Shown here in pieces: positions 52,678 through 64,000 of a stretch of DNA of 64,000 bases. The stretch is from Porites lobata (Eukaryota > Cnidaria > Anthozoa > Scleractinia > Poritidae), in NCBI GenBank assembly GCA_942486035.1, contig CALNXK010000183.1, positions 16,001 to 80,000 of the forward strand. Reading direction: 5' to 3'. Both the position numbers and the translations under genes were made by a program. The number at the start of each line of letters is the position of its first letter. Within the stretch, counting starts at the first letter, position 1. The notes beneath the pieces were generated by a model. The model had not been told where the DNA came from, did no database searches, and saw only the letters and a list, made by a program, of their open reading frames with translations.

Positions 52678-52711
<34 letters not shown>

Positions 52712-52917
52712 CGTGATTTGTCAGTGTCTCGCAGATCAAATAATTTATCTCCTCGCCACAGACAAATCACGATATTTTGCTCAACCTTGTCCAATAATTG
52801 TTAATTATTTTCTTAAAGTATTCCACTTACGAAGTGGATAGATAGACTTCGGTGCAAGATAGACTTAGTTTAAATAACCGACCCTTTATGTTTAATTATA
52901 GCTAAACCGTTTATAAG
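52011..52917. other. Non-coding DNA with a foldback element
   Basis: No gene is supported. About 52683-52798 is a hairpin: CAATTATTGAACTCGGTTAT and AAATATCGTGATTTGTC on one side, their inverses on the other, around a short centre. Confidence 0.5.
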
Positions 52918-55900
52918 GGGTTTACTGAAGAGGGGGGAACGTTTTTTGACAAGGCTTAAAAATAGACATTTTTGAACACATTTTTTTCTTCCTAGCACTC
53001 CGATTTAGATCAAAATTGAAACAGAATGTAAATATTTCACCCTTTGTAAACCATTTCATGCTTAAAGATCCGCGGGCACTCGATATATTTTTGCATGCCA
53101 ATCAAATGAAAATGTATACCTGAGACAAAATAGTAAATTTTCGCAACTTTTGTTTGCAGCTATCTTTCTATTAAAAAATGTAATTGGGGCGATGTTAAGC
53201 AAGAACGTTGGATGCTTCCTATAGATTGCACTCCTTTACGTTTTCGAGTCAGTTGTCGAGCAGATGAACGATTTTTGGTTTACAAAAACAGGCATTGTGT
53301 AGTTGGCGGTTAATTGCCCCCGCAGGGATCTCGCCCAGAGGCGAAATCCCGAGGAGGCACCCTAGTAACTTGCGCGTATATTAAGGACAGTACTTACAGT
53401 TCAAATATACAGTTAGTATACTAGAAAAAATCTCGATTTGCTCGAACTGGGGCCGCGAGGAATCGGTAGGTAATGATGACGTTTCTATTGTTTGCGCCCG
53501 CAAGTACGAAATGGTTAGGATGACGTAAAGACAGAAAATCCCAAAGGGACCGCTCAGGTAGATTTTGTGACATTTATTGTGCAGTCATACTTCGGTACTC
53601 TTTTGCGTTGCGCAGTGACATTCTGTGGAGCAGTTGTTTTGAAAGTTATGGACCAAAAGACACTCGATAAGCGCAGGGGAGGCTATAAGGTTCGTTTAAC
53701 TGTGTATATATAAACACTTGGAGAGTTTACCAGATACGAGTTCACAAATCTTTGATTTATATTGGAAACCTTGCCAGACACTCTTTCTCTCTCTTTCGCC
53801 GACAATCAAATTCTGTGCGGACTTATTCCCTGCTCACAGATGTCCTTCCGTCATAAAGTTTCAAATAAGACTAGAATGTGCTAGCGTGGATCGATCAAAC
53901 GTCCTTTTAATTTCTAAGACTTACTTTCCGGCAAATAAAATGAACTGAATGTAAAAAGGGAAAGAGAAATAGCGAAAAATTCAACTTCTAATTAAATCTT
54001 TTCTTATGGTTTAGAATAAACTATTCTCGAAGCTGAGAATGTTTTGATCAAAGCTGTGTAAATCGCGAGCTGAAACTGTGCATGGAACCTTGCGTTTCCT
54101 CTATTTATCTCACCTATTGTATGGAATATGTGTGAAAATCTTCATTATGAATCGGTATATTTCAAAGAGCTACACAACCAGCAAGAATACTATTGACCGA
54201 CAATATACAGAAAGGGGGCAGCTGTAGTGTCAACTATTACTAGTTTATGCAAATTACTACCCGCGTTATAACTTGGCAGGAAAATCTAATTCGACGTTTT
54301 CCAGCAAAATAAATCGCTTCGATGGGATTATTAATAGATAACTGACACAGTACATACATAAACAAAGCAATCAATGAGAGAAACATTTCAGAGCCAAAGT
54401 CAAATCTCTCACAAGTCACGGTTAGATCTCATCCATGCGTGTCAAACTCTTTCGTTCATGTTCCCATCTTCCAATACACACCTCTAAGTTTCCTTTCACT
54501 TTGACAACCTACCAATTTACTGCAGCTGCTTATAGGAAGTCGTAATTGTCTTCACCGCGGAAGAAAATGTAGAAAATGGTGTTCTGCTGGATTGTCTTGC
54601 AATTTTCCAGCAGTCTGTTCAAGGTAACGCATCTTAGTCACGCAATGTGTCACGTCCTAAGCGCTACCCTTGACGCCATTATTTTACAATACAGTACTTC
54701 TTTCCTCTACTGTACGAATATTAAAATTCATAAACGTTTTATTAAGTATAATGTCAGAAAAACAGTGAACCCCATTATATTTAGACTTAGACTTCTGAAA
54801 GTGCTATTTGACCCGTTTGAATTGGACATATTGTTGATCAAAACTCAAAGCCGACTTGAATCCCCGAGGGTACTCCCTAAAATGGCCTTTGGGGAGAGGC
54901 TCCACCCGAAAGGGATACCATTTTCAGGCTGAAGTGTATGAGAGGGTTGGGATTTCACTTGTTGAAGTGTATGAAAGGGTAGGGAAAACTGTCATTTCGG
55001 TTGGTAAAAAAGCCCAAAAAGGGCTTACAGATGCATTACATGGTTGTGAAAAGAGCTGAGTAAACGGTTTGGTTTTGTGATTTATTCATATTTTAAAGAC
55101 AGTGCAGGTACAGCAGTTAAGAGGGATGCAAAGTTCTAAACTAAGTATGTGAAAGGGGTTCAATTGCCAAGAAAAGGTATACGAAGAGGTACCTTTTCTG
55201 TCAAAAATGGTATATAAAAGGGTATGGGGCTGGACCTCGGGGCGGAGCCTCCCCGTATAAAACTTTGTCGAGAAGCTCGGGAACTTCAATCTTTGCTAAA
55301 TTCCTAAAGACGCCTTGCTCCTATACAGAACAAGGTGAAATTATGTTAACAAAATTTCCACCGCATTTTTTTTTTTGCCTTGGTAAATTCCCGGGGGTGG
55401 GGACTCTTGAGCTGTTAAATCCCCCGGGGTGGGGACGAAAAAAGAGGACAAATGCCCCGTCCTCCGTCAACACTGCAACATTTTTCATTGATCGCACAGT
55501 CGAATAGTGCCGTTTTAAGCATTTTAATGTGCGATTTTTTGTTTCAATTAACGTCTTCCTTTGTAACAGCGCTATGATTCTCATTAAGACTTCACGATCT
55601 TCAGATCGAGTGTCATTTTCATGCACGGTAAGGAAAAATGTGTTTCTGCCCATCATAAGCAGCTGCAGTAATTTGGCAGGGTTTCAGTGTGAAAGGAAAC
55701 TTTGCAGATATGCACTGAAGATGAGGGAAGGGATTTGAATGCGTTGACATGCATTACTACATGGTGGATAAGACCTAAACGAACCGTGACTTTTGTGTGA
55801 TTTGACTTTGGCTCTGAAATGTTTCTCGCATTGATTGCTTTGTTGATGGTATGTAATGTGTCAGTTATCTATTAATAATCCCATCGAAGCGATTATTTTG

Positions 55901-56345
55901 CTGGAAAACGTCGAATTAGATTTTCCTGCCAAGTTATATCGCGAGTAGTAATTTGCATAAATTAACCGCCAACCACGCGATGCCAGTCTTTGTAAACCAA
56001 AAATCGTTAATCTGCTCGACAACTGCCTGTAAAACGTAAAGGAATGTAAGCTATAGGAACCATCCAACGTTCTTGCTTAACATCGCCCCAATTACATTTT
56101 TAAAAGAAAGATAGCGGTGAACAAAAGTTGTGAAAATTTACTATTTTGTCTCAGGTATACATTTTTATTTGATTGGCATGCAAAAATGTATTTTAAGCAT
56201 GAAATGGTTCACAAAGGGTGAAATATTTACATCCTGTTTCAATTTTGATCTAAATCGGAGTGCTAGTAAGAAAAAAATGTGTTCAAAAATGTCTATTTTT
56301 AAGCCTTGTCAAAAAACGTTTCCCCCTCTTGTAAATGACAATGAA
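52918..56345. repeat. Large inverted repeat (palindromic element), 3.4 kb
   Basis: The left arm (52918-53315 plus 54243-54440) is the inverse of the right arm (55745-56345). Landmarks: AGCACTCCGATTTAGATCAA, GTAATTGGGGCGATGTTAAG, TTTATGCAAATTACTAC, GACGTTTTCCAGCAAAATAA. A 927-bp insertion (53316-54242) interrupts the left arm. The 1.3-kb centre (54441-55744) has no recognisable gene but contains another repeat. It could be a large-TIR non-autonomous transposon or an inverted duplication. A plus-strand frame at 53718-53948 within the insertion has no known motif. Confidence 0.75.
54860..55265. repeat. GAAGTGTATGA/GGTATAAAAGGG repeat block
   Basis: The phrases GAAGTGTATGAGAGGGT and GAAGTGTATGAAAGGGT are in tandem (about 54942-54980). 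Inverted ends CCCCGAGGGTACTCCCTAAA-like on the left and GGACCTCGGGGCGGAGCCTCC on the right bound the block. It resembles a small dispersed element. No gene. Confidence 0.45.
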
Positions 56346-56697
56346 CAAGGGCCGTCAGGGGAGGCCTAGAGAAAAATTGATAACATTTTTATTGACAGGA
56401 AGGATGATATTTTGCTATCATGTAAACAGATTTTTAACTGTTAGTCTGCTTTCTGAAATATTTACCTAACAAAACTCCAATTTTCAAGGAGAAAATTGTT
56501 CCCAAAAATGCATTTTTGAGCCCAAACTTCCCCCCCCCCCGGCTCCCTGATGCCCAGTGCAGGTTTTTGTTAGTATAGAAGTCAAACAAATGCCACAGTG
56601 AGTAGTTTCATGTGAAGGACTAACTACACACAAAGTATGAGGGAAGGTTTTGTTTGACCATTTCCAATTTTGCTCAATCCTTAGCGACATTCGTTCT
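56346..56697. other. No supported gene
   Basis: AT-rich with a run of C at about 56531-56540. The open frame 56484-56690 on minus has no motif. Confidence 0.4.
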
Positions 56698-58045
56698 TAG
56701 AGGGTCTCAATGGGGTTAACCGATAGGCGTAAAACGGCCAAAAATTTAGTCGATAGCCGTAAAAATTGAAAAATTTTAACCTTTAGCCGTAAATAGGGTA
56801 AAAAAAAGATTGTTCCCTAGACTTGCTACTTTTAAGGAAGGTACGAAACTGACTTATGACACTTATGGTTGCGTTTTCTATTTCCCGGCTACTTTGACTC
56901 CGTACGTACGTTAGGCCAAGCGCCTTTTAGGTGTTGACCAAGACCTAGGCTTCACTTCCGCCGCTCTCTCGGGGAACTATTTTTTTTCCATAGCGAAAGT
57001 GTGGCTTCTTGCTGGGAATTCATATTTGCAATTTTCAGGAGGTCGTGCCCTCGAAACACTAGTGAAACAACACGCAGAGGCTGTTGTAAAACACTTTGCC
57101 GATAAACAACATTTCTCTGTTTTCTCTGACACTACGGTAGACATTGCCATGCCTAGTCCCTGTATGGCGTCTTCCCACGACATCTCGATCAAGGCATTTC
57201 GTTGGCGAACTCGCTCGGACCACGTGACCCGAAACGCATTAGCCGCGCGAAATAATGAGGCCTATGGACAAAGCAACGGCTGAAAGTCGTACCGTACAGT
57301 CCCTCGCTATCATTAAAAACACTGGACACGGGAATTTTGTATTGGCCGTTTTCACACTAGAGCTAGAAATGGATTATCCGTCTGAGACTAGCCTGTGCAC
57401 AGTCGCCTCCTTCCCGACAGACACCTCTTCTCCGATTTTTTCTGAGGGGAGTGGACGGCCGTACACAGGCTATCTGGAGCGGATAATCCATCTTCAAACT
57501 GTCCGTCGAAATTGACGGATAAAGTCAGGCGGATTGTTCATTCAAAATTCAAACTATTCCACTTTCAAATTAAGACGTATCATCTATCTTACGCGATTCA
57601 TCAAACGGATAACCTGTCTCACACAAATAATCCGTCTCTAGCGTGAAAACGGCCATTCCTGTTGTAATGAATGTCGCGCCTCGGTCTTCGGTTGGGCGTT
57701 CGCGTGTGTGCTTTTCTTTTTCACAAAGATTATTTTTAAATTGACGATTGACATTTCTATGTGTAAAATAATATTAGAAATGGAATACCTTATAAAAAGT
57801 ATAATCTATCAAATGTTAAAATTTTTCAAAAGAATAGCTTACTTCATCCCGAGATGATCCTAAGACCTTTATTTTGCTTTACAGATACAAAAAATACAGG
57901 TTAATTTATATTTACTTTTTGAAACAGAAGAAGTTAATTTTAACTTTTTTGTTAACCGTAACTGAAAAAAATTAACTGATAGCCGTAAAAGAGCCAAATT
58001 TCAGCCGATAACCGTAAAAGACACCACCCCATTGAGACCCTCTTC
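56698..58045. mobile_element. TIR element with AGAGGGTCTCAATGGGGT ends
   Basis: The inverted termini AGAGGGTCTCAATGGGGT and ACCCCATTGAGACCCTCT are perfect over 18 bases. Just inside both ends, GATAGCCGTAAA and variants (GCCGTAAAA, AACCGTAAAA) recur several times in opposite orientations, as transposase-binding repeats do. No transposase is visible in the 1.35 kb; an exon-like frame at 56999-57283 plus (ETLVKQHAEAVVKHFADKQ) may be a remnant. A second MITE (57344-57654) is nested inside. No clear target duplication. Confidence 0.6.
57344..57654. mobile_element. MITE with ATT target duplication
   Basis: 311 bp with inverted ends GGCCGTTTTCACACTAGAG and CTCTAGCGTGAAAACGGCC, flanked on both sides by ATT. 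The phrase GGATAATCC/GGATTATCC recurs inside. Non-coding, nested in the element 56698-58045. Confidence 0.75.
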
Positions 58046-58352
58046 TCAAACCCTCAGTCATTGCTATAGGTGTCTGATTGCCGTCATAACGTTTTCATAG
58101 TTTACCCAAAGAAAAATTCTAGATTCCCTTCAATTGTGTAGTCCCAGAAAATATTACCTCCCCACCCCAACAGAGGGCAATTTTGCTTTAGACCCCCAGC
58201 CCCTGGAATTTCCATTCTAGGGGATGTTTGTCATACCCCCCACCCATCCCCTGGAATTCCTTTTCAGTCAAAAGTGCTGCTGCACCATACTATTTTCCGA
58301 AAGATAATTGTTTATGCAATAAAACAGAGAAAAAACGTTTTATTCATGTTAA

Positions 58353-58934
58353 CCCTTGGACGTACATGCAAATTCATATCCCCACCGTGGTACAAGGGGG
58401 GTGGATGGACCCCCCCCCCCCCCCTTAGAGTTTTTGATATGTTGCAGTATTTCGAAACGATTTTACCTTCAGAGGAAAGCCTTTGATCTTCTTTACAAGA
58501 TGAGGTATATTTTATGGGTGGTGGCACTGCTGGGGGGCCTGTGACGTCATCAACAATGGTCGCCATGTTGGGCGACATCTTGGATTTTACCAAGAATTAG
58601 AAATCAGGTTAAAACCGCAAGAAATGGCGATTTTTTTGTGCTTGAGATGAAAAATAACACGTAAATAAGCACTTTGCATGATTTTAGCCACAAGATTTAC
58701 TTTTATTGTTGAAAAAAATTGAAAAAACATGTACTTTCAATCAAAAATGGCTTGACCGCCTCCTACTTATGACGTCATACCTCGTAACCATAGAAACTGA
58801 CCATCACTGAACTTGACTCAAAATGCCGGCGAGGGATGAACGAACAGGTGCTGATGTTTTATCCACTAGGAAAAAAAACGTAGGAAAAACCTTAGGGATC
58901 CACCCCCACCCCCACCCCCCCGTACGTCCGAGGG
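58353..58934. mobile_element. piggyBac-type MITE (TTAA duplication)
   Basis: Ends CCCTTGGACGTAC and GTACGTCCGAGGG are inverted and both are flanked by TTAA (58349-58352, 58935-58938), the duplication used by piggyBac elements. 582 bp, with C/G runs near the ends and no coding sequence. Confidence 0.75.
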
Positions 58935-59119
58935 TTAATATAAGTGTCTAATAATCTCAATTTTACCTTGTAGAGGTGTTTCTTAGTTAATATTTAAAGG
59001 GTAGTCACTGAGAACAAGGAGGCCATGACAATTGCATTACGTAAAATATTGGAGTTGTTCTCGACTCTACGCCTTGACGCACGTTACGCAAATTTGCAAA
59101 TCTTCGCTCTACTCTATAA

Positions 59120-59389
59120 AAAGCATTTCGTGCATCAGAAAGTTTTTAAGTCTCCAGAAAGCGAAGATCGTTAATTATCCACGCATTTGTTACCTCAAAG
59201 CTTGATAACTGTAACTCTTTGCTTTATGGTCTCCCAAAGAACTTATAACAGCGTCTGCAATATGTTTTGAACTCTGCAGCTAGGCTTGTCACCATATCAA
59301 GAAAAACAGATCACTTTGCGCCACTGCTTTTTCAGTTACATTGGCTGCCTGTTGATCAGCGTATGGAGTTTTAAGTGCTGCTTTTCAGG
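59120..59389 (+). pseudogene. Non-LTR reverse transcriptase C-terminal fragment, part 1
   Basis: Readable in mixed frames: LDNCNSLLYGLPK, LNSAARLVTISRK and LHWLPVDQRMEFK. This order (CNSLLYGLP, N-AARLVT, LHWLPV) is the C-terminal region of CR1/jockey-type reverse transcriptases. It is cut at 59389 by the repeat 59390-60642 and resumes after it. Confidence 0.55.
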
Positions 59390-60642
59390 GGGGCTCCACG
59401 CGCGCGAAGCGTGCGCGAGCGCAGCCCCATAGCTATGTAAAATTATAAAAATTTGGTAATCACGTAACCGTACACCGCCCGTCCGTCCGCAAAACAGGGA
59501 AACCAATGTTCAATCTCACACTTTCTAGCTAGTTTGAGAGCATAGTGCAATGCCCACATATCGCACATTAACGTTGTTATCAATTGACAACTGTCAAAAA
59601 AGGGAATCCGCTGACCAGTATCACCTGACCGTATCGCGGGCTCAGGTGTCGACCCATCAAGGCTGAGTATTTTTTGAAGTTCTCCGCTGACAAGTTACTA
59701 GTTTTCAAATGATCGCAGGTTCAAGTTTTATTTTATTTTTAAAATTTATATGAAATATGTTGTGTTTATGTGCCGCACAATTAAAATTTTGATTTCAAAC
59801 TGACCTCGGACGCGAAAATTCAGCCAGCTATTACAGGCAGGGAAGACAGTTGCTTTTGACTTTTCTCACCATGGTCACACGTTGGTCACGCTCTACATCA
59901 ATTTTTTTTTTTGCTCTGATTGGTCAAAATTTGACAGGTGAGTTCATGCGGGAAATTTATGCAGCATCTTGAAACTTGTTTACTTTGACAGCTGAAGCTG
60001 ACAGAGTTTTGTGTCAACTTGCGATGTTCTTAACTGTCTTTTTCCACTGAATGTACAAAAGAGTCTTCTGTTATTCATGGCTAGTTTGTTTATTAGGTTT
60101 TTGGTTGAGAAATACGCCGCTTGTCAAAGTCGGAAATCCGATTTTGGATGGCACCATTTGAGAAATACTGCATTCTGTCCGAGGTTTGTAGGATAAAAAC
60201 AGCGCCTCATATTACTATTTAACCTCAGATGTGATGTATAAAAAGTATAAAAGGTTGGTTTACACGCCCCCAGATTTGTTGGCAAGATTTTGTAAAAGTA
60301 AAGTTGTCGAACGCAAAAAATTCGGCCTGATTTGTTTCCAAGAATTTGTTTTCCGGGCCTAATCTACTGTGATCAAGAGCCATTACGTCTCTTTAATGTG
60401 ATCGAAGATGATTGCTATTTTTTGGGTGTACATATAAGGCTATCAACTCGATGTAAGATTTGATTCACTCTTGGACTGTTTGCATATTATTTTTCTCTAA
60501 AATCACTTAGCCCTTCCCTCAAGTCATACCAATGTGCTCTAAAGTTAACTGATTTGTGGAATACAAGTCTATTGTTTGATTTAAATTATACAATTTATTA
60601 ATGGGAGCTTCGCTTTTAGCCCTTGCTAAATCTATATATTAC
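59390..60642 (+). mobile_element. Dispersed repeat with GC-hairpin end, copy 2
   Basis: Opposite-orientation, shorter relative of 24191-26471. It starts GGGGCTCCACGCGCGCGAAG and ends GGGAGCTTCGCTTTTAGCCC ... TAAATCTATATATTA. Contains the MSTCDV ORF (60011-60196), which loses frame after about 15 residues. It splits a reverse transcriptase fossil. Confidence 0.6.
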
Positions 60643-60900
60643 ATATAAGGCGGTGTAAGGCTTGGCTCCTCATAAGTAATCTCCTAAAGCCTTACTCTCC
60701 GTTGGGTAGTTTGCGGTCTGCTTCGAAACTGTTGCTTAATTCACCCTCATTTAATCTTAAAACGTACGGATATAAATCCTTTTCGGTTTGCCCCACCAAG
60801 ACTTTGGAATTCGCTGCCTTTTTACATAACATCAAGCTCTTCTGCTGAAATCTTTAAGAAAAGACTAAAGACATCTTTTTGCACCATTTTCAACTAATTT
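60643..60900 (+). pseudogene. Non-LTR reverse transcriptase C-terminal fragment, part 2
   Basis: Continues the fossil at 59120-59389: NSPSFNLKTYGYKSFSV followed by the region usually reading P-x-LWN-LP, here CPTKTLEFAAF. This is the typical end of CR1/jockey-type proteins. Confidence 0.5.
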
Positions 60901-60914
60901 CTGCCATTCCTCCG

Positions 60915-62365
60915 ATTTGAACGAAAGGCATTTGATTCTCCTGTTCCTGATCTACTTGGAGCAACTTTAGAATACTGTCAGATGGAAGATAGAACAATAG
61001 TCTTAACCAAATTCCGCTGTAAAAATTATTTCAGTCTGTTTATCGAGAAACTTGTTTCAGAACCCTCCGCAGTAAGGGCTTGGAAAAAGAGCTTCCAAGA
61101 ACTTCCTGATTGGGGTGATTGTTTTGCGAATATATCTGTCTGGATTTGTTAAAACGTTGCGAAAGAAATTTCAAGTGCATTTTAACTATTTGACATCTCA
61201 GTGGAATGGGAAGCAGCTAAAAGTCATTAACTGAAGCTAAACAATGACAGCATTATTGCTGGCAATAGACCGTAAAGTTCTCTGTTCTCGAAAACAGATT
61301 AAGAATCCACAATCTTTGAGCACATAATAGGCTTTCTAAGAGAAAATCACCAAAAGTAAACACTCACGTAGCGTTTTTATGCTTGGCACAAAGTATTCTG
61401 GTAACACGAGCTCAACGCACATACCTGAGATTTGACAACACTTTCGGTAAATCACACAATAAATTACTTTCGCGGCAATCACAACACTTCCGAAAACCAC
61501 TCATAATGTTTCCACACTTAACACAGCCGAAACATCATCAAATTACTCCGTAAAACTCTCGCTTTCTCCACATAAATCGTCACATGGTACTTTTCTCGAC
61601 TCACTGACAGTCGATTTATTCAAGATCCCGGATGTAAACCAGCGGTTGAAAAGGAGACATACAGCCCCCGCCTTCCACACAATTTTTTACTAAGTCTTTG
61701 GCCTGGTCAGAAATCAGCATGAATTTCCATCATCTTGTCGAATAGGTTTCAACCCTAGAACCTACTTTGTGAGGCCAAAGACTTGTTACTGCCAACAACA
61801 AAGTTCGCAATATCCAATCTTTCCGTCTCAAGCCCGGGATCAGTCTTACAACCGCGTAGCCCGAAATGAGACGAAATACTTGAAGATATTGGACGCAGCA
61901 GACTTTGCCAGACGTGAGAATTGTTCCTTCATAAGGCTTAATGACGCCTTCCGGAAAACTTTGCTCAAGGCAGCCAAAAAAACTCTAAGACAACCCACTA
62001 TGAGAGCCGAGTTAAGTCTAATACGGGCGCTGATTTCAAACTGACATACAGAGAGAATTATGGGAAGTTATGAAAAACATTTTGTTTGAGGGGAGGGGGG
62101 TAATAAGTTAATAGCCAGTGAGACACTCATCAACGTGTATCTACTGTGGCCTATCCGCCTATCCACTACAAGACTCAGTCGGAGAGTATATAAGAGAGAT
62201 TTCTTTAGCTATGTTTTTGCAAATCCAGACAGATATACAAGTCCACCAAAGATAATAAGCTTAGCCAATTCTCTTTTAAGGTTATGCACAGAATAATCAC
62301 GACAAAGAAAGAAGTACTGAAGTATAAATTAGCCTTTGATGACAAGTGTCCTTTCTGTCTTGATT
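60915..62365 (+). pseudogene. L1/Tx1-like reverse transcriptase C-terminal remnants
   Basis: Two separated pieces. The first (about 60915-61157) reads FRCKNYFSLFIEKLVSEP, then VRAWKKSFQELPDWGDCF. The second (about 62223-62365) reads KLSQFSFKVMHRIITTKKE and FDDKCPFCLDS. The order W-x-x-F-Q...F-K-HRI...CxFC is the end of L1/Tx1-type proteins. The 1.07 kb between is an insertion of unknown nature; it contains an open frame at 61769-62044 (92 aa) with no recognised motif. Confidence 0.45.
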
Positions 62366-63411
62366 CCTCGCGAAGCGCAGAGCGAAGTAAGTTTATAATC
62401 TCGTCGCGCGCGAAGCGCGCACGCAGTGCGTGAACCGCGTGTGGGTCTTAGCGAGCTGCAAACTCGCAGCTCTCATCTTTACTTGTATATATCCGATGGT
62501 GTCCGCCATGACGTCATACAGCAGTTTGACGTCACGGCGCATTTTTGTTTCTAGGCAACATTCGACTGAAAGCGATTCAATGACGAAAGTATTCATGAAG
62601 AACTGTCTTTTTATCGGCTACAAAACAATGGTTACTATCGGTGAATCTCAAGCCATTTCTCATGCAAACAGAACAGCAAACACAAGAACGCCGAATTGTC
62701 AATCCTCGCAGGGGGAGATTTGACACCGAAAAATTTTCTGGAGCGAGAACGCCGACTTGAAATTCAACGGCGCAAGCAACAAAAATGGAGACGGCATCAA
62801 CAAACAGCGGAGCAGAGGGAACGTCACTCAATGAATTTCGAATGCTAAAGTACTTTAAGAGCAAATGGAAGCGATTTTGGATAATTAGCCTTAAAATATG
62901 AGCGAACATCGCGGTAACAAAACACGTTTTGCTCCCAGACGAGTTTAGACCGTATCGGCCTTGACTGTTGCAATTGGGCTTCCATTCTTTACATGGAAAT
63001 GCAATGAAATGCAACTACGTTAGTTTTTCACCGTCGAAACTGCCGTCATTCTTCTGAAAAATATCTTTGAATTCACGTTTAATAAGGCTCGAAGGTTTTA
63101 ATAATAAAGTTTCGACAAATAATCTTTTGTGTCTTCCACGTGGCCCGGTGAATCGAAGGTCCCGAGTTCGATTCCAGGCATAACCTTTTTCTCTTTGCTT
63201 CTTTTCTTTTCGTTTAGTTTTCATTTTAGGTATAAAAATTTTGTTATGTTTTTATATATAGCTTACAAATTTTAGATTTACAAATTTTCTTCTCGGCTTT
63301 ACTTGCCGTTCCCCCGAAGTCCTTCGCGAGGTCCTGCGATTTACGTATTTCTTGTTAATCCTGATTCAATTGAACACGACCTTTATCAAGAGAGGATAAA
63401 GCTCTTATCCT
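62366..63411. other. No supported gene
   Basis: A GC-rich patch (GCGCGCGAAGCGCGCACGC) at 62404 resembles the hairpin ends of the repeats at 26450 and 59400. A B-box-like GAGTTCGATTCCAGG at about 63168 suggests a SINE remnant. Open frames here on both strands overlap one another and lack motifs. Confidence 0.4.
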
Positions 63412-63962
63412 TTCTTGCCTTTATACAATTGTCCAGAGCCAAAGCAATTCTTTTCCAAACCTTTAAGGTGGTTTAATGAATATCATAAAGAGAATGTACA
63501 ACTTTCAAACAAGCAGATTTTATTTAATAGATTCGAAGACTCCTTTCCATTGCAAATGTGAAAATCAAGTCAAAGCAAACTCCTTCTATTGGCTTTATTG
63601 CAAAAAAAATACTTATACACTTGCAAGAACATCGTAACGAAACTTAATTAAGATGAGTTTTTACGTAAGCTTTTTGAACAATATCGCATTGAAAAATATC
63701 TGTGGCAACTGACGGGCTTTTATCCTCCAATACCTTTTATTTTTACTGTTATAATTTTTTGTTGTTTATTATTGTGTGTCGAAGCTGTATTTAAGTTTTG
63801 TTACTTACCGACCTACTAATTGATTATTTACTATTGCTGTGTATTAATGTTGACTGTTAATTTGTCGTCATTAAAAAAGATTTTTCTGGCGCTATATAAA
63901 TTGTTTAATGTTTTTATTATTATTACTATTATTATTATCATTATTATTATTATTATTATATA
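63412..63962 (+). mobile_element. Dispersed repeat ending in an (ATT)n tail, copy 2
   Basis: Direct-orientation copy of 14595-15165, starting TTGCCTTTATACAATTGTC and ending in a long ATT microsatellite (63912-63960). See that entry. Confidence 0.6.
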
Positions 63963-64000
63963 AAATTTAGCACAGGGATTTTCCCTGGGGAGAAATATCC

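Noticed and set aside
58228..58593. Proline/glycine-rich ORFs on both strands
   Set aside because: They read through C/G runs of a TTAA-flanked MITE and are open on both strands for compositional reasons.
62577..63014. 145-aa minus-strand ORF
   Set aside because: No recognisable domain, overlaps other open frames, and no splice or repeat evidence supports it.

Overview
The window is animal nuclear DNA, most likely from a cnidarian and probably a stony coral. This rests on style rather than on a marker gene: AT-rich intergenic DNA, phase-1 immunoglobulin exons, a tRNA-derived SINE, L2-like and L1/Tx1-like retrotransposons, abundant small inverted-repeat transposons, and repeat proteins of types I associate with cnidarian genomes. 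Little of it is ordinary host gene.

The centrepiece is a 24,409-bp Polinton/Maverick (virus-like, adintovirus-type) element at 22263-46671. It has AG...CT termini, long terminal inverted repeats and a perfect 6-bp target duplication (AACCGA). It sits inside the reverse transcriptase of an L2/CR1-like retrotransposon (17792-47596), just upstream of the region that encodes the YADD motif. That retrotransposon in turn lies in an older 1-kb DNA transposon carrying a SAP-domain reading frame. A repeat of another family (24191-26471) has inserted inside the Polinton, so four levels of nesting can be read.

Polinton layout. The left arm (22.5-30.5 kb) holds two copies of a two-exon gene with a CxxC motif (minus strand), a Mutator-like exon fossil, and a plus-strand locus of small repeated exons with CxxC motifs. 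The protein-primed DNA polymerase B runs 30.9-35.1 kb on plus. It has an intron inside motif B and many breaks. A compact minus-strand block (35.3-43.4 kb) follows, given here from low to high coordinate: a parvovirus-type phospholipase A2-like ORF, small basic proteins, the packaging ATPase, an adenovirus pX-like basic protein, a pVI-like protein, the penton-like minor capsid protein, a chromodomain integrase, a coiled-coil/zinc-ribbon protein and two GRF-zinc-finger paralogues. Several of these overlap stop-to-start and carry their own TATAAA box. A divergent promoter with paired TGACGTCA palindromes separates this block from plus-strand genes (43.5-45.9 kb): a 281-aa unknown, two tandem paralogues and a SLOG-fold protein. 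Two intact-looking tRNA genes (Asp-GTC and His-GTG) lie just inside the right inverted repeat. I could not find the major capsid protein or the maturation protease. Many genes are broken, so this is a fossil, but several right-arm frames remain open.

The flanks (4.1-14.6 kb and 47.6-52.0 kb) are copies of a roughly 4.5-5.5-kb tandem duplication unit. Each full unit carries one intact 318-bp Ig-domain exon on the minus strand; a more distant Ig exon lies at 16.6-16.9 kb. The right flank (52-64 kb) is transposon debris: a 3.4-kb large inverted repeat, a TTAA-flanked piggyBac-type MITE, further TIR elements, and fragments of two non-LTR reverse transcriptases.
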